From contig NZ_CP021376.1 of the NCBI RefSeq assembly GCF_002157875.1, positions 1,426,001 to 1,490,000 of the forward strand: DNA of 64,000 nucleotides, given 5' to 3'. Position numbers and translations under genes: made by a program. The stretch comes from Oceanisphaera avium (GTDB lineage: Bacteria > Pseudomonadota > Gammaproteobacteria > Enterobacterales > Aeromonadaceae). Position 1 is the stretch's first letter. Each line of letters opens with the position of its first letter. Of this stretch, positions 18,503 through 26,709 are shown one piece after another. Under the pieces are notes generated by a model. It was not told the DNA's origin and did no database searches. It worked only from the letters and a program-made list of their open reading frames with translations.

Positions 18503-20242
18503 TTATAACTCACCCGCAGGGAGCGCGGAAATATCTAATCCTGCCCGAGACATGCCTTTAAACTCTGGCATTAAGCCAATTAAAGCGCGGCTATAGGGAT
18601 GACTAGCATGGGTAAATAATTGTTCGGTATCGGCCACTTCCAATAAACAGCCTTTTTGCATCACCCCAATACGGTCACACATTTGGCGGATCACTGGCAA
18701 GTCATGGCTAATAAATAACAAGGTAAGCTTAAGCTCATCTTGTAAGTCTTTCAGTAGATTTAAAATTTGTGCCTGTACTGATACATCTAATGCCGAGGTC
18801 GGCTCATCGCAAATAAGCAAACGAGGGCGAGTCGCCAACGCGCGAGCAATGGAGATCCGCTGGCGCTGGCCACCGGAGAATTCATGAGGAAATTTAGCAC
18901 CGCTATTGCGCTCTAACCCGACATAATCTAATAAATCCCTCACAATCGAGCGAATGTGCGCCTCATTATTTGCTAATCGGTGAAAACGGATCGGTTCACT
19001 AATAATATCGGCTACCCGCATACGCGGATTTAAAGAAGAATAGGGATTTTGAAAGATCATCTGCATTTGCCGTCTAAGTGGGCGACGGGCTTGTTCACGC
19101 TTAATGGCCGTGAGTTCGATACCTTCAAAACTAATCTTGCCACTATCGGGCGGATATAAACCACTAATAGCGCGCGCTAAGGTGGATTTTCCTGAGCCCG
19201 ACTCACCGACTAAGCCAAAGGTTTCCCCTTCATGAATAGAAAAACTGACGTTATTGACCGCTTGAATATATTGGCGCCCCGACTCAAACAAGGCGTGTTT
19301 AGTGATAAAGCGCAAGTTGCACTCTTTCACCTGTAACAAAGGGCCGGTATACGCGCGCTGAGCTTGGTTTTGCCCAAGCCAATGGCTTTTTAAATGCAGC
19401 TGGGGTGGCTCAGTTGCCTCTTCGATATACGATACTAAAGGAAAGCGATGCAGTTTAATATCAGAGCGCGGCACCGCTGAAATTAAGCTTTTAGTGTAAT
19501 CATGGGCCGGTGTGCTTAAGACCTTGGCGGTGGGTCCAATTTCCATTAAACGTCCGCGATACATCACCGCAACTCTATCAGTTACATTGGACACCACGCC
19601 CATATCGTGGGTAACTAACATGCAGCCCACATTACGCTCTTTACAGAGCGTGCGAATAAGCGTGAGTATTTGGTCTTGGATAGAGACATCGAGCGCGGTG
19701 GTGGGCTCATCGGCAATAATTAATTCCGGATCACATGACAGCGCAATAGCAATCACGACGCGTTGGCGCATGCCGCCAGAAAACTGATGAGGAAATTGTT
19801 TAATGCGAAGCGCGGCGTGCGCAATACCCACCGACTCTAATAATCCAATCGACTTTTTGCGCGCTTGGCGGGGCGTCAGTGTGGTATTTGCCAGTATGGT
19901 CTCAACCATTTGCTTTTCAATGGTGAAGAGCGGGTTTAGCGACGTCATGGGATCTTGAAAGATAAAACCAATTCGCCGGCCACGAATACCGCGCATTTGA
20001 TGGGAGCTTAGGCCTGAAATAAGCTCTTTATCTAAATAGACATCGCCACTGGCAATGCGCCCTGGCGGACTCAGTAAGTCGATAATCGCATTACCAATGG
20101 TGGACTTGCCGGCACCGGACTCTCCCACCACGCCTAAAATCTCGCCGCGCTCAACATGAAAAGATAAATCCGCAATGGCCGCCAGCACGCCATGGCGGGA
20201 AGGATATTCAATTCTTAAGTGTTTCACTTCTAACAATGACAT
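18503..20242 (-). CDS. Fused double ABC ATPase of a peptide importer (DppD-DppF type)
   Basis: A 579-residue protein with two complete ABC domains that energise the downstream permeases. The N-half has Walker A GESGAGKST near residue 40, signature FSGGMRQR and Walker B IIADEPTTALD. The C-half has GESGSGKST, FSGGQRQR and LICDEPTSALD. A linker at about residues 265-300 joins them. Such fusions are usual in YejF/GsiA-type systems. The ATG at 20242 is favoured because GAGG is six bases upstream; the in-frame ATG at 20248 abuts that site. First gene of the operon, 20 bases before the binding protein. Confidence 0.9.
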   Translation of the reverse strand: MSLLEVKHLRIEYPSRHGVLAAIADLSFHVERGEILGVVGESGAGKSTIGNAIIDLLSPPGRIASGDVYLDKELISGLSSHQMRGIRGRRIGFIFQDPMTSLNPLFTIEKQMVETILANTTLTPRQARKKSIGLLESVGIAHAALRIKQFPHQFSGGMRQRVVIAIALSCDPELIIADEPTTALDVSIQDQILTLIRTLCKERNVGCMLVTHDMGVVSNVTDRVAVMYRGRLMEIGPTAKVLSTPAHDYTKSLISAVPRSDIKLHRFPLVSYIEEATEPPQLHLKSHWLGQNQAQRAYTGPLLQVKECNLRFITKHALFESGRQYIQAVNNVSFSIHEGETFGLVGESGSGKSTLARAISGLYPPDSGKISFEGIELTAIKREQARRPLRRQMQMIFQNPYSSLNPRMRVADIISEPIRFHRLANNEAHIRSIVRDLLDYVGLERNSGAKFPHEFSGGQRQRISIARALATRPRLLICDEPTSALDVSVQAQILNLLKDLQDELKLTLLFISHDLPVIRQMCDRIGVMQKGCLLEVADTEQLFTHASHPYSRALIGLMPEFKGMSRAGLDISALPAGEL

Positions 20243-20435
20243 AGCCATCCTCAGAGTTGATGCGCGGGTGTTGGCGAGTTAAGGGCTCATTAAAGCCCTC
20301 TATCTTGTTGCTTGGATAGCGAAGTTTCAATATTAAAAATAGGTGAGTGTGAGCGTGAGAGGAAAATAGCCCACCATGTTAGGCGAGCTGCGACAAAAGT
20401 GCGCCTTAGCCTTATCAATTATTCCTAAGCCTGAC

Positions 20436-20915
20436 TTACCAAAAACGGGCCAGTACTTGTAGACACAGCCAAGCAAATAGGCCGGCAATGACATCATCAA
20501 GCATAATACCAATGCCGCCATGAATACGGCGATCAAACCAGCGAATAGGCCAAGGCTTGATAATATCGAAAAAGCGAAACAGCACAAAGCCCACCACTAT
20601 CCAGCCCCAGCCTAAGGGTGCCATAAACATAGTAATGCCAAAGCCGATCACTTCATCCCACACAATAGCGCCGTGATCAGGCTGACCAATGGCGGCCGTC
20701 GCTGCATTACAAATCCATATCCCAGCGATAAAACCTATCACCAAGAGCGCGATATACCAAGGTGCGCTTAAGCCTTGAATTAATAAGTACAAGGGGATAG
20801 CCGCAAGGGTACCCATAGTACCAGGCATCACAGGACTTAAACCGCTGCCAAAACCCAGTGCCAAAAAATGCAGTGGATTAGACAACTTTAAGTTAGCCAG
20901 CTCTGGTTTTCTCAT
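20436..20915 (-). CDS. pgpA: Phosphatidylglycerophosphatase A
   Basis: A 159-residue inner-membrane enzyme that dephosphorylates phosphatidylglycerophosphate to phosphatidylglycerol. The motifs FGSGLSPVMPGTMGTLAAIPLY, DHGAIVWDEVIGF with the family's conserved Asp/Glu, FRFFDIIKPWPIRWFDRR and HGGIGIMLDDVIAG are all characteristic. It is close to E. coli PgpA (172) but a little shorter. It follows thiL on the same strand, as in the nusB-thiL-pgpA order of enterics and vibrios, but here 170 bases with a tandem repeat separate them. Confidence 0.93.
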   Translation of the reverse strand: MRKPELANLKLSNPLHFLALGFGSGLSPVMPGTMGTLAAIPLYLLIQGLSAPWYIALLVIGFIAGIWICNAATAAIGQPDHGAIVWDEVIGFGITMFMAPLGWGWIVVGFVLFRFFDIIKPWPIRWFDRRIHGGIGIMLDDVIAGLFAWLCLQVLARFW

Positions 20916-21043
20916 GGCAGTGTTCCTTGTTTAAATACAGTGCGGTGTAAGGAGTGAAGGCTAAAGAATGCTTACCCTCTGTTATTGAGCTGGATACGAG
21001 GCGCGACTTCATTTTTCCCTAAGCCCTATTCACTTGTCACCCT

Positions 21044-21077
21044 ATCACTCATCACTAATCACTAATCACTCATCACC
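21044..21077. repeat. Tandem 7-base repeat between pgpA and thiL
   Basis: Five consecutive units: ATCACTC, ATCACTA, ATCACTA, ATCACTC and a final ATCACC. The array starts 8 bases past the thiL stop, in the gap before pgpA. It is short enough to vary by slippage. Confidence 0.7.
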
Positions 21078-21085
21078 GCTGACGC

Positions 21086-22045
21086 TTAGCGAAAATGATC
21101 CCAGCTTTGGCCCGTGATTTGATAAGGCTCATCATTGTGAACCAGCTCTACACTGGGCTCGCCGGCAAACATGCGCCCTACTTGAGTAAACTTAACGCCA
21201 CAATGACCTAGGGCAATGTCTAACTGGCCACGATGTAGCTCAGGGACGGTGAAACACAACTCATAATCATCGCCACCGCTTAAAGCTAACTCCCAACCTT
21301 GTTCTTGGCTCACCGAAGCGTGCATAGCGTCACTTAAGGGTAAATGCTCTACTTCCAGTTGGGCCCGCAAGCCAGATGCGCGACAAATATGTGCTAAATC
21401 TCCCAATAAGCCATCGGATAAGTCCAGCGCACTGCTGGCAATATCGCGCAGCGCTTGGCCTACTAAGATCCGCGGGTGGGGATGTTCAAACTTAAAGCGC
21501 ACAAACTCTTGGTGCTCATCAGGCACGCTCACTTTGCCCAAGACTTGCTGTAAGCCTAATGCCGCATCCCCTAGGGTACCGGTCACATAAATAGCATCAC
21601 CTGCTTGGGCACCACTGCGTAGTAAGCCTTTACCTTCAGGCAAAGTGCCGTGCACGGTGACGGTAATCGACAGCGGGCCTTTGGTCATATCACCGCCCAC
21701 TAAAGCCACATTATAATATTCAGCCAGTTCAAAAAAACCGGCACAAAACTGGGTTACCCAGTCATGATCAACCTCAGGCAAGGTCAGTGCCAACGACACC
21801 CAGCAAGGATCGGCGCCCATGGCGGCTAAATCCGATAAGTTCACCGCTAACGCTTTATGACCTAGAGCTTCGGGGTCCATATCGGCAAAAAAATGCACTC
21901 CGCTCACTAAGGTATCGGTACTTACAGCTAATAAAGTATTAGCGGGCACCTGTAAAATGGCGCAATCGTCGCCAGGCCCCATCACCACATCTTTACGATG
22001 ATGATGCACATTAAAATAATGCTTAATAATATCGAATTCATTCAT
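21086..22045 (-). CDS. thiL: Thiamine-monophosphate kinase
   Basis: Phosphorylates thiamine monophosphate to the active diphosphate, which the Dxs encoded in this window requires. It has 319 residues (E. coli 325). The N-terminus MNEFDIIKHYF, then VVMGPGDDCAIL, the VSTDTLVSGVHF motif, LAVNLSDLAAMGA, and LVGGDMTKGPLSITVTVHG are diagnostic of the AIR synthase/ThiL fold. SALDLSDGLLGDLAHI and ALSGGDDYELCFTV complete the active site. It has no clear ribosome-binding site and lies right behind a hairpin after nusB. Confidence 0.95.
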   Translation of the reverse strand: MNEFDIIKHYFNVHHHRKDVVMGPGDDCAILQVPANTLLAVSTDTLVSGVHFFADMDPEALGHKALAVNLSDLAAMGADPCWVSLALTLPEVDHDWVTQFCAGFFELAEYYNVALVGGDMTKGPLSITVTVHGTLPEGKGLLRSGAQAGDAIYVTGTLGDAALGLQQVLGKVSVPDEHQEFVRFKFEHPHPRILVGQALRDIASSALDLSDGLLGDLAHICRASGLRAQLEVEHLPLSDAMHASVSQEQGWELALSGGDDYELCFTVPELHRGQLDIALGHCGVKFTQVGRMFAGEPSVELVHNDEPYQITGQSWDHFR

Positions 22046-22053
22046 AGAAAATG

Positions 22054-22078
22054 AAAAGCCAGCGTGTGGCTGGCTTTT
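22054..22078 (-). terminator. Hairpin between nusB and thiL (possible attenuator)
   Basis: A 10-bp stem (22054-22063 with 22069-22078) with loop GTGTG. On the minus strand the stem is followed by TTTTCATTTTC and then the thiL ATG, so it could end part of the transcription from ribH-nusB or hide the thiL start. Confidence 0.55.
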
Positions 22079-22093
22079 TTCCCGTGCTTATTG

Positions 22094-22504
22094 TTATTTT
22101 TTTAATTGCTTGATGACTTTATCAAGCACGCCGTTCACAAAACGATGACTCTCTTCGGCAGCAAAGGCCTTGGCTAACTCAATCGCTTCGTTAATCACTA
22201 CTCGATAAGGCACATCTTCCCGTCGTGTCAGCTCGTAGCTTGCTAAGCGCAGTACCGCTTTATCTACCATGTCTAAGTCGGCGATGGGGCGCGACAAAAA
22301 TGGCGAATAAATACCATCTAGCTCTTTAGTATGGACAGACACGCCATAGAGCAAGTCACGGAAATATTCCATGTCTACGCCTTTAGTGTCTTGTTCTAGG
22401 GCAAATTGCTGGGCGATATCGGCTACATTATCTTGGGTTATCTGCCACTGGTAAATAGCTTGGGTAGCGAGACGGCGAGCCTTACGGCGTTCAGACGGTT
22501 TCAA
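22094..22504 (-). CDS. nusB: Transcription antitermination factor NusB
   Basis: A 136-residue all-helical protein that binds boxA RNA together with NusE (S10) during rRNA transcription. KPSERRKARRLATQAIYQWQ at the N-terminus and DVPYRVVINEAIELAKAFA, then ESHRFVNGVLDKV, at the C-terminus are conserved. Length matches E. coli NusB (139). It lies 13 bases after ribH, in the ribH-nusB pair typical of gammaproteobacteria. Confidence 0.96.
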   Translation of the reverse strand: MKPSERRKARRLATQAIYQWQITQDNVADIAQQFALEQDTKGVDMEYFRDLLYGVSVHTKELDGIYSPFLSRPIADLDMVDKAVLRLASYELTRREDVPYRVVINEAIELAKAFAAEESHRFVNGVLDKVIKQLKK

Positions 22505-22517
22505 AGCAGTACTCCTA

Positions 22518-22985
22518 TTAGTCCAGCTGTTGCAGGACGTTAATCATTTCAAGTGCGCTAAGCGCAGCCTCTGCGCCCTTGTTGCCCGCCTTGGTACCAG
22601 CGCGCTCTATGGCTTGTTCAATATTTTCTGTGGTTAATACGCCAAAAGCGATGGGCACATCAAAGTCCATCATGACATTGGCCATACTGGCGCTATTTTG
22701 ATTGGCCACGAGATCAAAGTGGTAGGTGCCACCACGGATCACACAGCCCAAGGCAACTATGGCGTCGTAATTACCGGTTTTAGCCAGCTTTTTACACACT
22801 AAAGGCATTTCAATGGCACCCGGTACTTTGACCAAGGTGATATTGTCATCTTTTACTTGGCCTTGGCGAACTAATACATCTAGCGCGCCATTGACTAAAC
22901 TGTCGTTAATAAAATTATTAAAGCGTGCGACCACGATCGCTACCTTGGCGTTAGGAGCGGCCATTAGTCCTTCGATTACCTTCAT
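22518..22985 (-). CDS. ribH: 6,7-dimethyl-8-ribityllumazine synthase
   Basis: Condenses 5-amino-6-ribitylaminouracil with dihydroxybutanone phosphate, the penultimate riboflavin step; subunits form icosahedral 60-mers. It has 155 residues (E. coli 156). Conserved segments are [18 protein letters not shown] near residue 18, [10 protein letters not shown], the [19 protein letters not shown] active-site region and [24 protein letters not shown]. The start at 22985 is preceded by AGAGG at good spacing; ten extra in-frame codons upstream show no conservation. ribBA and ribD lie 4-6 kb upstream on the same strand. Confidence 0.96.
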   Translation of the reverse strand: MKVIEGLMAAPNAKVAIVVARFNNFINDSLVNGALDVLVRQGQVKDDNITLVKVPGAIEMPLVCKKLAKTGNYDAIVALGCVIRGGTYHFDLVANQNSASMANVMMDFDVPIAFGVLTTENIEQAIERAGTKAGNKGAEAALSALEMINVLQQLD

Positions 22986-23467
22986 GGAAACCTCTGCTCT
23001 GATAAAAGTGCGCATATTCTAGCACAACCTAAGGGTGACAAAAGTCATTAGATGCCGCCAAATTAATAACCGCCCCGCCCTGAGGGGTACAGAGTGACAA
23101 TTAATGACCGGCTAAGGCTTAAGCTCGGCGTGCTTTGCCTGACGCTTTGTTTGTTCAAGCGACGCATCTAGCTCGCATATTAAGTTCGACAACAAGCAAA
23201 TAGCACCCTCAAACTAAGCATCGACACGCGCTAATATCACACCAAAGTCTAGGCTCACTTTTTGGGCCCCTTCCTGCTCAGCAGAGCGTATTATTTACAG
23301 TGGCAGATAAAGTAGCGCATAGCATAAGCAAACCCTTGGCTTTCGCTATAGAATAGCTAGCTAGCCACTTAGTTATAGTGAGCCTTGATAAATAGCCAGA
23401 CAGTGATCTTTTAATCTTGATGGCGATGCCCCTTAGCTATCACTTATCCCATGGCGCAGGAGCCAGC
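22986..23467. other. Gap upstream of ribH; no gene or riboswitch recognised
   Basis: This gap separates the divergent ribH and EamA genes, with starts taken at 22985 and 23468. I looked for the conserved blocks of an FMN riboswitch ahead of ribH and saw none. A TATAGAAT-like word near 23350 could serve the EamA gene. Otherwise nothing can be supported. Confidence 0.4.
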
Positions 23468-24370
23468 ATGCAACCAGAACGGCGCGGCGATTTATTAATT
23501 TTAGCGGCAACCTTGTTAGCTTCCATTGGCTGGCTTTTCTCCAAAGAAGCCATTCAGGGGTTACCACCCGCCGGCTTTGTGGGCTGGCGTTTTTTATTAG
23601 CGGCACTATTACTGCTGCCTTTTTGCTATCGACAATTAATTGCTACCCCAACCGAGCTATTAGTGAAAGCCGCGGCCATTGGCTTAGTAATGACCCTTAA
23701 TCTTATTTTTTGGATACAGGCCATCGCCCACAGTAAGGGCATTGGTGAAGGTGCGTTTATTATGAGCTTAGCCATGCTGATGGTACCGCCACTGGCATGG
23801 CTAATTTTTAAAGAAAAACCGGTGCGCCAATTTTGGCTGGCCTTACCCATAGCCTTGCTGGGTTTACTGCTCTTGACCATGAACAACGGCTTAAGCTTGA
23901 CCTTAAGTCAGCTATTATTCTTATTGGCGTCTTTATCACTAGCCCTCTATTTTAACTTAAACAGTCGTTTTGCACGGCGAGTCGATCCCATGGCGCTCAC
24001 CTGTATTCAATTAGCCGTCACGGGAGTCATGCATTTAATATATTCCGCCAGCATAGAGCAATGGCCGGACACCATAGCGCCCAGTACTTGGGGCTGGTTT
24101 GCAGCCAGTGTTTTGCTCGCGACTTCTTTTCGTTTTGTCTTACAAAGCATGGGCCAAAAATACAGCCCAGTCGGCAATGCCGCGCTGATCATGATGTTAG
24201 AGCCAGTATGGACAGTATTAATTAGTGTATTTTGGTATCACGAGCCGATGCCGTTAGCGAAAGTTTTAGGCTGCTTATTGATCTTAACCGCTTTAGTGAG
24301 TTATCGCAGTGGCAATATTATGCTCTGGCTTCGTACTCGCAAAGCGCCAGCACTTAACAAACCCCATTAA
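23468..24370 (+). CDS. EamA-family (DMT) inner-membrane transporter
   Basis: A 300-residue ten-span permease of the drug/metabolite transporter superfamily with two EamA halves. The first half includes LASIGWLFSKEAIQGLPPAG and WRFLLAALLLLPF. The second ends with ALIMMLEPVWTVLISVFWYHE and LGCLLILTALV, the usual EamA signature. Start at 23468 chosen for AGGAG upstream; in-frame starts 17 codons earlier lack one. Substrate unknown. Its last bases overlap the end of yedI on the other strand by four bases. It belongs to the group that splits the riboflavin cluster. Confidence 0.82.
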   Translation: MQPERRGDLLILAATLLASIGWLFSKEAIQGLPPAGFVGWRFLLAALLLLPFCYRQLIATPTELLVKAAAIGLVMTLNLIFWIQAIAHSKGIGEGAFIMSLAMLMVPPLAWLIFKEKPVRQFWLALPIALLGLLLLTMNNGLSLTLSQLLFLLASLSLALYFNLNSRFARRVDPMALTCIQLAVTGVMHLIYSASIEQWPDTIAPSTWGWFAASVLLATSFRFVLQSMGQKYSPVGNAALIMMLEPVWTVLISVFWYHEPMPLAKVLGCLLILTALVSYRSGNIMLWLRTRKAPALNKPH

Positions 24371-25287
24371 GAATGAGCAGTCTTAATTCTATCCTTAAGC
24401 TCAAAAAGCCCCACTACCATTAAGCCCACTCCTAACCCTATGACGGCGTGAAGTAAGTGGGGCGTTAACCAAGCTAAGAGCCCTCCTAAGGCCCGCAGCC
24501 CATGGGCTAAGTCAGCCAGCGTCGTAACTTGATTACCTACCCAAGGCACACCATGCACTAGGATGCTACCGCCGACTAAAAACATCGCCGCCGTACCAAC
24601 AATCGCTAAGGTGCGCATTAAATAAGGACACGCGGCTAAAATTCCTAATCCTAAGGTGTGAAAAAATCCCGGCTTTTTGCTTAAATACAGCCCCAAATCA
24701 TCAAGCTTTACAATGGCCGCCACTAAGCCATACACACCTATGGTCATCACAATCGCGATACCGGTCAGCACCACAATTTGTTGCAAGAAAGGCGCCTCAG
24801 CCACTATGCCTAAGGTGATCACAATAATTTCTGCAGATAACACAAAGTCGGTACGAATAGCGCCTTTTACTTTACTGCGCTCATGACTTTTAATATCGCC
24901 CGCTGGAGCCACAGGCGTGGCGGCAGGCGCTGAGCAAGTAGGACGATATTTTCGCTTGATTAAGTGCACTACTTTTTCTGCACCCTCAAAGCACAAGTAG
25001 GTACCGCCAAGCATTAGTAGTGGCACGATTGCCCACGGCATCACCGCGCTAATGCCCAAGGCGGCGGGCACCAAAATCGCTTTGTTAATAAAAGAGCCCT
25101 TAGCCACCGCCCATACCACGGGTAATTCTCGGTCCGCTTTTACACCAGAGACTTGCTCAGCGTTAAGGGCTAAATCATCCCCTAATACACTGGCGGTTTT
25201 TCTAGCCGCCACCTTAGTCATCAAGGAAATATCATCCAGTAAGCTTGCAATATCATCGAGCAACATCAATAAGCTAGCGCCAGCCAT
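24367..25287 (-). CDS. yedI: YedI-like DUF808 inner-membrane protein
   Basis: A 306-residue polytopic protein of the DUF808 family. The start MAGASLLMLLDDIASLLDDI is the hallmark, followed by SLMTKVAARKTASVLGDDLALNAEQVSG (in two parts) and the ADRELPVVWAVAKGSFINK block near residue 50. Further marks are LGGTYLCFEGAEKVVHLI near residue 93 and KGAIRTDFVLSAEIIVI near 140. About seven spans are seen. No function is established for this family. It is convergent with the EamA gene and divergent in style from the housekeeping operon it sits in. Confidence 0.9.
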   Translation of the reverse strand: MAGASLLMLLDDIASLLDDISLMTKVAARKTASVLGDDLALNAEQVSGVKADRELPVVWAVAKGSFINKAILVPAALGISAVMPWAIVPLLMLGGTYLCFEGAEKVVHLIKRKYRPTCSAPAATPVAPAGDIKSHERSKVKGAIRTDFVLSAEIIVITLGIVAEAPFLQQIVVLTGIAIVMTIGVYGLVAAIVKLDDLGLYLSKKPGFFHTLGLGILAACPYLMRTLAIVGTAAMFLVGGSILVHGVPWVGNQVTTLADLAHGLRALGGLLAWLTPHLLHAVIGLGVGLMVVGLFELKDRIKTAHS

Positions 25288-25334
25288 AGGATAGATCCTT
25301 ATGTGAGGCAGAGACTTAAAAGAAAAAGATAAGC

Positions 25335-25679
25335 TTACACTTTAGGCGTTAATGGCTGCCCATAATAATGAACTCCTGCCCAGCCCTGCTTTATGAAGTT
25401 ACGGATATTTTGATGACTTTGTCCAGCAGGATCATCTAATACTCCTTGATAATGCTCACCAAAACACGCCAGCGTTTGTTCAGGGCTAAGTTGGTGTAAG
25501 CGGCCAAAAGCAAATATTTTACAAGAGCCATTATTTTCTCCCGCCGTATTTTTTAATGTCCCATTATCAAATGCACAAGGCGTAAAGTCATAATGGGCAT
25601 CAATCACCGCCAAGCAATCGGCAAAGCTCAACTGCGAGGACGCACTTTGCAGTGTCCTTATTAATTCATGTTCAGTCAT
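25335..25679 (-). CDS. HopJ-family protein
   Basis: A 114-residue soluble protein matching the HopJ family (named from a Pseudomonas type III effector but widespread in free-living proteobacteria). Conserved stretches are FADCLAVIDAHYDFTPCAF, NGTLKNTAGENNGSCKIFAF near residue 40, LACFGEHYQGVLDDPAG and HQNIRNFIKQGWAG at the end. No secretion signal or type III genes are present, so an effector role here is unlikely; the actual function is unknown. It is 48 bases upstream of yedI on the same strand and may share its transcript. Confidence 0.85.
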   Translation of the reverse strand: MTEHELIRTLQSASSQLSFADCLAVIDAHYDFTPCAFDNGTLKNTAGENNGSCKIFAFGRLHQLSPEQTLACFGEHYQGVLDDPAGQSHQNIRNFIKQGWAGVHYYGQPLTPKV

Positions 25680-25872
25680 TTAAATTTCCTAAATTACAGT
25701 AAGGCGCCAGTGTAAGAAAAACACAGGCCAAGCAAGAGGTAAAAAATTAACAAGGCCAAAAATCAAAAAATGCCTAAGGCTATATGGGTAAGAGCGAGCT
25801 TACCCACCGCTGGCCATAGATTTACTTTCAGCTGTGCTCGCCCTTATTCACACTGTGTGGTTTCAACAGGAC

Positions 25873-26538
25873 TTAAGGCTTAAGCGCTAAACACTGACTA
25901 AAAAAGCGGCTAATCTCCACAATTTCTGGGGCACACACGCTGTGCTCCATATTGTAAGAGTGAAAGTTAGGTGCATAACCCCAACAGCGTAATTGCTCAC
26001 AAGCACGCGTCCCTAAGGTTTCTGGCACCACCGCATCTCGGCTGCCGTGCAAGACTAAAATAGGCAGCTTAGCATTGGCAGCCTGTCGCTCTAGGCTGTC
26101 GGCAGTCGCCAAATAAGTTGACATTGCTACTAAGCCTGCCAGCGGCTTATCAAAGCTCAGTGCCGCTTCATAGGCCACGGCACCGCCTTGAGAAAAGCCG
26201 GCCAAAATAATGCGGCGGCTATCAATGCCCTGCGCAATTTGCTGCTCAATGATAGTTTGAATGGCGTGGGCTGAAATGCGTAATTGGCGCTCATCCACTT
26301 CGCGGTCAATGTTCATCGCCATAATGTCATACCAAGCCGGCATACGATGACCGCCATTCACAGTAACGGCCAACTGCGGCGCATGAGGAAAAATAAAACG
26401 AATGGCGCTGTCTTTAGGTAAGCCAAGCTCGGGCACTATGGGTTCAAAATCATGGCCGCTGGCACCTAAGCCATGTAACCAAATAACACACGCATCAGGC
26501 TGTGTGGCCGGCTCTTTTATGATGCTCTTTAGGGGCAT
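25873..26538 (-). CDS. Carboxylesterase / phospholipase, alpha/beta hydrolase
   Basis: A 221-residue cytoplasmic serine hydrolase of the Abhydrolase_2 family (acyl-protein thioesterase/EstB-like). WLHGLGASGHDFEPIV near residue 19 forms the oxyanion region. The nucleophile is in GFSQGGAVAYEA, the Asp in LHGSRDAVVPETLG and the His in MEHSVCAPEI near the end. FIFPHAPQLAVTVNGG and MPAWYDI are family marks. The physiological ester is unknown. It lies between ribBA and the HopJ gene on the minus strand, probably with its own promoter since the ribBA terminator precedes it. Confidence 0.9.
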   Translation of the reverse strand: MPLKSIIKEPATQPDACVIWLHGLGASGHDFEPIVPELGLPKDSAIRFIFPHAPQLAVTVNGGHRMPAWYDIMAMNIDREVDERQLRISAHAIQTIIEQQIAQGIDSRRIILAGFSQGGAVAYEAALSFDKPLAGLVAMSTYLATADSLERQAANAKLPILVLHGSRDAVVPETLGTRACEQLRCWGYAPNFHSYNMEHSVCAPEIVEISRFFSQCLALKP

Positions 26539-26621
26539 GGTTTACCTCAGTCAAAAATTAAGGAGAAAAAGACATTTAAGTCGCTTTATCATACCTCGCA
26601 TTATTAAGATGTGTAGTCAGA

Positions 26622-26658
26622 CAAAAAAGCCCGCTTATCAAACCGATAAGACGAGCCT
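26622..26658 (-). terminator. Intrinsic terminator of ribBA
   Basis: An imperfect 10-bp stem (26629-26639 with 26645-26656, one bulge and one mismatch). On the minus strand it is followed by six T, 50 bases past the ribBA stop. Confidence 0.7.
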
Positions 26659-26709
26659 TAGAATGGTGCATTTAGTCGCTATTATAGCGTAGTGCTGGAT
26701 GCGGGGGAC

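Noticed and set aside
23045..23107. GTCATTA/TAATGAC inverted words in the ribH leader
   Set aside because: Only seven bases with a spacer of about 50; expected by chance in an AT-rich gap.
22986..23467. FMN riboswitch upstream of ribH (also looked for before ribBA and ribD)
   Set aside because: The conserved AGGG-GGGTGAAATTCCC-type blocks are not present in any of the three leaders.
25335..25679. Type III effector role for the HopJ-family gene
   Set aside because: No secretion apparatus, chaperone or export signal nearby; the family is common in non-pathogens.
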